Assembly: GCA_949130485.1 (NCBI GenBank)
Contig: OX422189.1
Coordinates: forward strand, 62,001-126,000
DNA: 64,000 nucleotides
Direction: 5' to 3'
DNA from: Agelas oroides
Lineage: Eukaryota; Porifera; Demospongiae; Agelasida; Agelasidae
Shown here: positions 45,251 through 64,000 of the stretch, in pieces
Layout: each line of letters starts with the position of its first letter
Position numbering within the stretch: position 1 is the first letter of the stretch
Program-made: the position numbers and the translations under genes
The notes under the pieces: generated by a model
Databases searched by the model: none
Told to the model about the DNA's origin: nothing
The model's input: the letters and a program-made list of their open reading frames with translations, nothing else

Positions 45251-46731
45251 ATGCTGAGATTATTTACAGTAGTGGTGGTTTTACTAGCGCTGGCGGCGTG
45301 CGCTATCTGCGACAATCGTCTCCACGGCGTGTGTGCAGAGGGACAGTGCACGGAACTGTCGGCACCAGGCCGCCGTGACTGCCTCGGTACACTACCGGTC
45401 GGCGCCGAGGTGAGTTTGTAATGCATGATATACTGGGTGCAGCTACGCCCTCTTGTTTTGTAGATAGGGCCTACATGCACAAAGTAATGTTGCGCCAGTT
45501 GTGCGGGGCAAGGGAGCTGGGTGCATGGTGGACCAAGCAACCGGGTTTGAGAGAAACATCTTGATGCCCTCAATAACCTGCAGCTCTATGTAACTCGAGA
45601 CGTGCATATCATACTTGGAACCCTTTCAAAAATCTAATTTCACTGACCACAGTAACACATTAGCTACTGTTTGTTGTGTTGAAGCCATGCACTTGTGTGG
45701 ACAGGTAGATCTTCCTTTGACTGCTGCCCATGTTCAGAAGACTCTGGTAAACGCTGCATATATAGTGCCAGGTCATGACCCAAAATATTAAAGGTCCTGT
45801 GCGTATGAAATGCATCATCACGGCAGAGGCCTGGATGGCTATAGGAGTAGACAGCATCAGGAAAATTTAACTGGTGTTTTATTCAAAGAAAATGATTGTA
45901 GCTATTTGCATTTCCATTTTAACAAACCTTATCTACAGTGGACAGGGACAACAGATGCAGCATGGTTACAAAACCCTTCAGGTAAATCACTTAAGCACAT
46001 TGTGAATCAGTGTGACTGTCATTATACTGAGTGTGTGCACAAACACAAAACAGATCCACAGTGCATACAATGGGACAGGCAGTGCAACAGTGATTGGCGT
46101 GAGGACTGCCAAAATATCAGTCGAGACCTGTGGCCACATCTGAACATCACTCTAGAGCACTACAATAACGACATGTATGGACTAGCCATCTCGTGGGAGC
46201 AACCAGGTATTAAAGTTATTGAACTCCTGGTCTGAGTCAGTGAATACTATGCTGCCATATTGTTCTCCAGCCAATGTGACAGGGTATATGCTGCAGATGA
46301 CAAAGGAACCAATGGAGGAAAGATGCAACAGGGGAAGAGAATGCAGCAGTGTTAACATCACAAGCCAAGTATGTCCACTCTGTATATATGTCAGTGATCC
46401 ACACTTGTCATCAGCTAGGGGGATACTTTTGAATGCTTATAACCACTGCAGTGTATATTAGGCCACACTATGCATGTATGTATATATATGCGCTGAACAT
46501 GGATCAATAATGATCACTCTACATGCCATGCACTAATCCTTATTATCTTTTCTGTACCCCAGGACTTCCACAAACACAAATGTAAGGATAGCTATCCATT
46601 TAATGGACCATGTGCAGGAAAGGCATTTCATGTCAAGGTATGTAGGTGTTTATCTATCTCCTAGAGGTAGTACCTACTCCTGCATGTCATCTGCCACATC
46701 CCTCCCCCCACCCCCATCCCTCCACATGCAT

Positions 46732-46811
<80 letters not shown>

Positions 46812-48830
46812 ACACACATACACATACACACTCACACTCCAGCTGATACCCACCCCATGGTGTGACGGTCCCAGCACCACTGTACCCATTCCTGAGAGCT
46901 GCCACAACATCCGTCCTGGAGACTGTGAAACCTGTGGATCCCAGGTACCAGGTACGTTTCTGTGATTCCATGAGCTCAATTATGTTGTTGTACATGCACA
47001 CATCACAAGGAAGGGTGTCAGCGTCCATGTTGTTATTAATGACACAATGTGTACTGTGTAACTACACATAATGTCCCCCCATAGGTGAAATTTCACCACC
47101 AACCAATGTCGAGCTGACTCTTAAGCCTCAACTGTGTGAAGTATTCCTCACCTGGGAGCCAGGGGAGAATTACTATGGCCTCCCCTACCCAAACATCTCC
47201 TTCTTCTTGAAAATCACCTATGCTGTCAATGGCAGTGAGGCTACGCCCCAACTAGAAGTGATCGGAAAGGTACAAACATTAGCTATGGACTGTCTGTGTG
47301 ATTATTAGCCTCGTACCCAGGACATTCGTAGGAGTAACGTATATTATTGCCAGCTCTAATTGTCTCTCTCCCCAGACCAATGTGACCCTGCAGAACTTGA
47401 CTCTCAATGTCAACTACTCAGTGGAGGTGAGTCCCGGCCTGCTCCAATTGAGGAGCACCAGACATTGCTGCTCTCTAAAGAGACTGTGCAAGTGGCGCTT
47501 CATTTTCTTGTTGCGTTCACTCATTCTTGGGGGCTGGGGTTTGTGTCAACAACCAGCTGAGCTCATGTGTTAGTGCATGTGCCAACCCTGCATGCCACTG
47601 ACTGAAGGTGATTTACTTCACTACAGATCAAAGCTGGTGACTGTGGATGTGGGCGTTATAGGAGCTCTCCAGTGTACATCTATCTCAGTAAGCCACCATT
47701 AATTTGTTCCCGGGGTCATTTGTTCCCGGGCTCCTTTGTTCCCAGGGTCCTACATACAAGCCCGGGAACAAGGCTAACCAGTTTTTTGCCCTAGCTCTCT
47801 TAGGATGCACTTGAAGGGCTAATATCTCCCTACAGATATGTCAGATGTGCCCAGTTCTCCCACCAGCTTGATCCTGGCCCCCACTTCCACTGTCCACCCA
47901 CACTCCCTTGCCTCTACCAGCCACATCTCCCCCACACCTTCCATGTCTCCTACCAGCCACATCTCCCCCACACCTTCCATGTCTCCAGTAAATCCACCTG
48001 GAATCTCACCACCCATTCTTGCAACCCTGCTAACTTGTATTCTTGTAGTAGTGACCCTTGTAGGCATCATTGCGATTGCTGTGGCCATCTGGAAAACTTA
48101 TACACCTCCCCATAAAGTACCTTCAACCCCACCCTTCACTCCACCTTCCACCCCAATTCTCATCTCTCTTCCACCTTCTAAACTGTTGAAACCAGGGGCA
48201 AGGGTGCTCCTCATCTTCTCTCTGGAGACCCCAAAGGTCCAGCAGGAGATCATTCTGCAGCTCCTGGCACGAGACCTTCAGAACTGTTGCATGGAGAAGG
48301 ATGGGGACTATGTGTACCCTGAGGTGGTGTGGTACGACCGCAGCAAACTGGGAAGAGGAGAAGGAATGGCACAGTGGGTGGAGAGGGAAGTGAGAGCGTG
48401 TGACAAAGTGCTCTGCGTCTGCAACAAGGAGTTCAAGAGAGAGTGGGAGGGTGAAATTGAGCCTATCGAGGGGTCCCTTGTCTCCTGCATTAAGCGCCTG
48501 TACCTGGGATCTCTCAAAGAAGCCTCGAAGTACGCCATTGTGTTTATGAGAACTGCACACAGGGAGTACTACCTACCCACAATGTACTTCAAGACATCCC
48601 ACTTCTTTCTTTGTGAGAAAGACAGCGTGAAGAATATTGCACACTATATTCTGGGTGTCTCCACATACTGCCTCCCGGAGCCAAGCGTCCCTCCTCACAT
48701 CCGCACCTCCTCCACATACTGCCTCCCGGAGCCAAACGTCCCTCCTCACATCCGCACCTCCTCCACCTCCTCCACCTCTTCTATAACGTCTTCCATAACC
48801 TCGACCAGTGTCACCACCAGTCTCGTCTAA
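45251..48830 (+). CDS. SEFIR-domain transmembrane receptor D (IL-17 receptor-like)
   Basis: Fourth tandem receptor. Exon 1 (45251-45409) encodes signal peptide MLRLFTVVVVLLALAACAIC then HGVCAEGQCTEL, aligned with C. The shared small exon (TGTTDAAWLQNPS, near 45940-45981) is followed by DLWPHLNITLEHYNN...ISWEQPG, NVTGYMLQMTKEP, HKHKCKDSYPFNGPC, LIPTPWCDGPSTTVP from 46843, LTLKPQLCEVFLTWEPGE, NVTLQNLTLNVNYSVEV and IKAGDCGCG. The stalk has a duplicated SPTPSMSPTSHI block. Helix: PILATLLTCILVVVTLVGI. SEFIR at about 48200-48660: ARVLLIFSLETPKVQQEIIL, VVWYDRSKLGRGEGMAQWVE, REVRACDKVLCVCNKEFK; TAA at 48828-48830. The tail has a 51-bp direct duplication encoding STYCLPEPxVPPHIRTS twice. C and D are nearly identical across the 47090-47190 exon and the central SEFIR. 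Confidence 0.82.
46733..46830. repeat. (CA)n microsatellite
   Basis: About 38 CA units plus variants directly before the acceptor ctccag at 46842. The paralogous intron of receptor C has a short (CA)n at the same place (42480-42496). Confidence 0.95.
47699..47781. mobile_element. TTGTTCCC foldback element
   Basis: Three direct ttgttcccgg/ttgttcccag motifs followed by the inverse agcccgggaacaaggcta. It is in a receptor D intron and is probably another member of the short inverted-repeat family. Confidence 0.45.
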
Positions 48831-49262
48831 GGCACTTTGAAACATCTTCAGATCCGTTCTACTGCAAATACCAGGAGAGTTTTTTTTTGTCATCAGAATT
48901 GTATATTTTCATTGTCATTTCCATACCGTTATAATTTGTTTATCCATGTGCGCCAGTAAGTCTGTGCATGTATATGGCTGGGTTGGGCCCCTCTTTGTAT
49001 TATAGGGATGCTATTGTGGTTTCAATAGAATCAGAGCTATTAATGGCATTTTCTAAAATTTCATTGGCACAAACATGCAGTATAAAGCCTCAAGTGACTT
49101 CCTGTGACCAATTACATCACACCATATATGGTGTGAAGCAGTATATACAAAGGGTAGTAATAAACACACACAACATAAAGTGATGTATAGCAACTCTGTG
49201 TTGGGAGAGTGTTCATAAAAACTATCAGTGGTGGGTGGGGCCTCTGAGAGTTCTGGGGAGGG
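48831..49262. other. Convergent 3' region, receptor D / STK kinase
   Basis: Contains an AATAAA on the plus strand at 49159-49164, about 330 bp after the receptor D stop. Otherwise AT-rich without recognised features. Confidence 0.45.
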
Positions 49263-53312
<4,050 letters not shown>

Positions 53313-53592
53313 GTTGGGTCACATAAGGTCGCTCAGTCCCCGGCCCAGTAACCTGCCATCCACACGCGCTCTCTCCGACTTACGCTACTCGTAATCCCTA
53401 GCAAAATGTGCTCACCCCCCGCCTCCTTCGGCTCCTCCGTGCGTGTAACGGCTGGAGCTAGCTCGGCTTCTAAGCTCACACCCTTGTCGCCTGCACGTGA
53501 ATGATTTACACATTACGTCATCGTACACATAAACACGCACACTTTGCCCATCGTGCCACCTGGATTTTGAGCTTTTCCCTGCGCCTTACCAA
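53313..53592. promoter_or_regulatory. Divergent promoter, STK kinase / DAW1
   Basis: 280 bp separate two divergent start codons. ttacgtcatcg near 53513 is a CRE/ATF-like site. I looked for an RFX X-box, expected for a ciliary gene, and did not find a convincing one. Confidence 0.5.
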
Positions 53593-56500
53593 ATGAAGCT
53601 AAAACGATTTCTCCTGCGGTACTACCCGCCTGGTGAGTTTCTACAGTCGATGAACTTCTTGCTGTGGGTGCTATTTTACTGCCTCCTTACCCTCCTCCCC
53701 TCAGGCATTCTCCTGGAATATGAGCAGTCTGGACAGATCAAGTCCAAGTCCATAGACTTTTTGGACCTGAGACCAGAGTACGTGTGTCTGTTAGCCAGGA
53801 AGCAGAGTAGATGGTGCTTTGCCTCTCCCTGGTGTCGGTGCCCAGTTGAGTCTAGGGCCAGAGTCTCCATGGCTAGTCTCACTGGCTACACCAGGAAGGA
53901 AAGGACTGCTATACAGCAGTTTCTTCCCCAACCCAATGCACAGTGTTGGACCAATCACAGCACAGTATTTAATACTGCAGCTGTTACATTGTACGTGTAG
54001 CCTTGTCCGTCATGATAGGACATGTTTGGTGCTTTGTATGGCATGTTACTAGACTACCTTCACAGAAGTACATTGGCTTTTGAATGGTTTTCTGTTCTTG
54101 AGCTCACGTGTTATGGTTGAGAAGGATGTTACCAACTTGAGCTCACGTGTTATGGTTGAGAAGGATGTTACCAACTTGAGCTCACGTGTTATGGTTGAGA
54201 AGGATGTTACCAACTTGAGCTCACGTGTTATGGTTGAGAAGGATGTTACCAACTTGAGCTCACGTGTTATGGTTGAGAAGGATTTCACAAGTGCTGCTGG
54301 GCTACATTCTCCCTTCCTTTCTTTAGCTCAGACGTGGTGTCTCTGGTGGAGGAGGTCGTCTCCAGGGAGCCCCTGGTGGCAGACCGGAGGGAGCAGGTGC
54401 ACGGACTGATCACAAGTGAGACACCCTTTTGTCTTGGCCATGAGGCTGCTCTGTAGACTCTGATTAAGACTGTAGTGGCTGAATACCCAGACTTTCGGGG
54501 ATTCACCCTTTCCCCCTCCCCCTCCTCCTCCCCCTCCTCCTCCTCCTCCTCCTCCTCCTCCTCCTCCTCCCCCAGCAGTTTGGGGATAAGGCTAAAGGCT
54601 GTTTCATAGTCTCATTCCCAGCCCTCCACTCCCAGATTCAATCTGATAGCATTAAGCTCTATTAGTGACAACAGCTGTAGTAGAGGACTGTTTGACTATA
54701 CTACTGGCCTCCTTCTCTTTGCTAGAGCTGCAGCAGAAGTTAGCTCAGCCACAGGCCAAGCAGTTCTATCTGTTCAAAGTGCTACGAGCACACATCCTCC
54801 CACTCACCAACGTGGCTTTCAACAAGTCAGGATCATGGTAGGCTCTCTCATAACACTCCTCGCCACTTGTGGTGCATCAATCTTTCTTCCATCTTGTGTG
54901 TTAGTTTCATCACAGGGAGCTACGACCGCACATGCAAGGTGTGGGACACAGCGTCTGGTGAGGAGCTACACACTCTGGAGGGACACAGGAACGTCGTCTA
55001 CGCCATCGCATTCAACAATCCTTTTGGGTCAGCCATAGCTACTGTACGAGTATGTAAAAAGACGTGAGCATGAGCAAGCCCCTAATAAGAAATGTTTTTA
55101 TCTAAATTCACTGCTCATGTTTCTAACTTTCCAGAGATAAAATAGCAACCGGGTCTTTTGATAAAACTTGCAAGGTGAGGTTCCAGATAAAAGATGAGAG
55201 GGAGGATGGTGGCACATGTACACAGTTTCAGGGATTACCTTCTCTCTCCCGCAGCTGTGGAGTACAGAGAGTGGCAAATGTTTCCACACGTTCCGTGGCC
55301 ATGTGGGGGAGATTGTGTGCCTTGGCTTCAATCCCTCCAGTACGCTGGTGGCCACAGGCAGTATGGACACTACCGCCAAACTCTGGAGTGTAGAGACTGG
55401 CATAGAGCAATGCACACTCACTGTGAGTTAGGGAGAGAGGGAGGACGGGGGGAGGGGGAAGGAGAGGGATGGGGGAGGAGGAAGGGAAGAAGGGGAGTCT
55501 TCTCTCTGAGGATTTGGTGGTGTTTGTCTCTGTGCGCACAGGGCCACTCTGCAGAAGTGATCTGTGTCAACTTCAGCACAACTGGGGACCTGACTCTCAC
55601 TGGCTCCTTTGACAACACCGTCAACATCTGGGATACCGCCACAGGAGAGTAAGTGAGACACACAGGTCCCAGCCTTGGTTCCAGCCTATCATGAGGCTAA
55701 TGTACACATAGTGACATGTATCGCACACACACACATACACACAGGCGAATCTCGACACTGATTGGGCATAGGGCAGAGATATCAAACGCACTGTTCAACT
55801 ATGACAGTTCTCTGATTGCGACGGGTTCCATGGACCAAACCTGCAAGCTGTGGGACACTCGCTGCAAGGGCAAGGCCATTGCCACCCTCAGGTGAGATAG
55901 GGACAAGCAAGAGCGCATAAGAACGGGTGGCTAGAGTAAGAGCGTGTAACTACGTAAAATTCCAAACCGGTGGGAATCATTGAACCGTTACTAAAAATAG
56001 TAACACATACTGCGCAGCCGCACGTAGACGTAAGCTGTTGTTGCTAAGCACGTGCCTGGTGTTCTATTTTTAGTAATAGTTCAATAATTTTGACCGGACT
56101 ACGGGCTTCTATTGGAGTTACACGCTCTCACTCTAGCCACCCATTCTTATGCACTCTTGGACAAGAGGAGAGGAACATACTTTACACTTGTTCTCATTCC
56201 TCTCCACAGGGGACACGATGATGAGATTCTGGACATTGCATTTGACTCCACAGGCCAGCATCTGGCAACTGCCTCAGCTGATGGTGAATTTTCCTCCCTC
56301 CTCACCCTCCCCTCTCCCCTCCCCCTCACCTCCCTCACCCTCCCTCACCCTCCCTTCAAACTCCCCCCTCCCCATTCCTCTCCTCAGTGACTGCTTTCTC
56401 CTGCAGGGACTGCCCAGGTGTTCAATACCACCACACACAACTGCCTGACCAGGCTGCAGGGACACAAGGGTGAAATATCCAAAGTGAGCTCTCCCCATCC

Positions 56501-57007
56501 CCTACTAATAGGACCGGTGTACATGAAGGATTTGTCCCCCTCTCGCTCTTCCAGGTGACCTTTAACCCCCAGGGGTCCAGGATCCTCACTGCTAGCAGTG
56601 ATAAAACAGCTAAGCTCTGGGATCCTATGAGTGGAAGATGTCTTCAGGTGAGAGGGGTGGGGCAGGTGAGGGAAGTGAGGGGGTGGGATGAGAGGGTGGG
56701 GCAGGTGAGAGGGTGGGAGGAAGATACATTATGGTCATGCTGTGTATTGCTGCAGACCTTGGAGGGCCACGCCGATGAAATCTTTAGCTGTGCTTTCAAC
56801 TATGAGGGAGATACTATCATCACAGGTCAGTCTCCACACACACACCCCTCACTCTCCACACACACACCCCTCACTCTCTACACACTGTCTACACTCTCCA
56901 CACACACATACCCCCCTCACTGTCTACACACCACACACTCTCCACACACACACCCTCACTCCACACACACAGGCAGTAAAGACAACACTTGCCGGTTATG
57001 GAGATGA
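53593..57007 (+). CDS. DAW1: Dynein assembly factor with WD repeat domains 1
   Basis: Cytosolic WD-repeat protein needed to deliver axonemal dynein arms to motile cilia, consistent with flagellated cells. Exon 1 (53593-53631) encodes [14 protein letters not shown] and joins an exon at 53705 encoding [20 protein letters not shown], almost identical to human DAW1. Next are [20 protein letters not shown] and [22 protein letters not shown] blades follow: [165 protein letters not shown]; and [20 protein letters not shown] with the end [11 protein letters not shown] and TGA at 57005-57007. Two of its acceptors (before 55745 and 56973) sit at the end of CA-rich runs. Intron 2 has a 39-bp minisatellite. 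Confidence 0.95.
54098..54287. repeat. 39-bp minisatellite, five copies, in DAW1 intron
   Basis: Unit ttgagctcacgtgttatggt plus tgagaaggatgttaccaac, five almost exact copies starting at 54098, 54137, 54176, 54215 and 54254. It has the same period as the importin alpha array but an unrelated sequence. Confidence 0.9.
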
Positions 57008-57163
57008 CAACCCGATTCACTTACTAATTAACAGACTCCATCTCATCTATCCACATCACACCAACAATGTCGTGCAGTACTATGTGCAGTGATCCACTTA
57101 AAGTGTATGTCTTTCTGCTCCAGTTATTATATTTAACAATTTCATATAAATATACAAAACCTC

Positions 57164-57169
57164 TTTATT
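57164..57169 (-). terminator. Putative poly(A) signal AATAAA for EBPL
   Basis: tttatt on the plus strand, about 120 bp past the EBPL stop on the minus strand, in the 280-bp convergent gap with DAW1. Confidence 0.5.
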
Positions 57170-57287
57170 TCCAACATAAGATAATAATATTGCAGTCTGG
57201 GAGGGAAACAAGCATTTCTGGAATACATTGTACCTTCTAATAAAGGGATAATGCCACTCTCGGGTATAATTATACACACTTCCTAAG

Positions 57288-59251
<1,964 letters not shown>

Positions 59252-59434
59252 GATGACAAAGGTCGAAGTTCATAAGGTTCAATGACGCGCATGCGTGAAC
59301 CCTGGGGGCGTGGGTAGTTGGAATGTGTACATGTACACAATGTACAAGCAGGTGTACTCCTAGCTGCAACCGTCTAGCGCCGTTTTATACCACTCAGCAC
59401 ACTGTCAGTCTAACTTGCTGGTGCCGCATGCAAG
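59252..59434. promoter_or_regulatory. Divergent promoter, EBPL / smoothelin-CH gene
   Basis: 183 bp between divergent starts, with GCGCATGCGT at 59287-59296, an NRF1-like palindrome. In the leader of the plus-strand gene an ATG at 59428 is followed shortly by a stop, so 59435 is the likely start. Confidence 0.5.

Positions 59435-64000
<4,566 letters not shown>

Overview
The window is nuclear DNA from an early-branching animal, most likely a sponge. The genes are compact and intron-rich, with GT-AG introns that are often under 150 bp. They encode single animal-type orthologues: Mediator, cohesin STAG, importin alpha, DNA polymerase alpha, a GCK-III kinase, a ciliary dynein assembly factor and a paired-class homeobox. 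They sit beside a tandem family of SEFIR-domain receptors that are only distantly like vertebrate IL-17 receptors. The species cannot be fixed from sequence alone.

Layout from left to right: the 3' end of MED14 (+, 401-1243); TM9SF2 (-, 1405-5430); UBAC2 (+, 5606-7341); cohesin STAG (-, 7460-13609) with a tRNA-Ile(GAT) in one intron; a GET2/CAML-like protein (-, 13983-14686); importin alpha of the KPNA3/4 type (+, 15102-19876); an ARX-like homeobox gene (+, 20766-22553); DNA polymerase alpha catalytic subunit (-, 22944-32121), broken by a 200-N assembly gap; four head-to-tail SEFIR transmembrane receptor genes (+, 32355-48830); an STK24/25/26 kinase (-, 49263-53312); DAW1 (+, 53593-57007); EBPL (-, 57288-59251); and the 5' part of a gene that joins a smoothelin-like N-terminal motif to a plastin-like calponin-homology domain (+, 59435 to beyond the window).

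Strands mostly alternate. Five gene pairs diverge from short shared promoters and five converge with short 3' gaps. E2F-type sites lie just upstream of the replication gene POLA1 and the cohesin gene STAG.

The main discoveries are as follows. (1) A four-gene SEFIR receptor cluster has a common plan of signal peptide, cysteine-rich/FN3-like ectodomain, one membrane helix and cytoplasmic SEFIR, with signs of recent duplication. (2) ARX and POLA1 are neighbours tail to tail, as in humans, and most other genes have human homologues on 13q, X or 3q, which points to a very old linkage group. (3) A family of terminal-inverted-repeat elements includes two MULE-like elements with exact 9-bp target duplications, one of them carrying a nested hAT-like element with an exact 8-bp duplication. 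(4) CA/GT microsatellites repeatedly abut exon boundaries.

Many long open frames here come from (CA)n, GGA-rich or 39-bp tandem repeats and are not genes.
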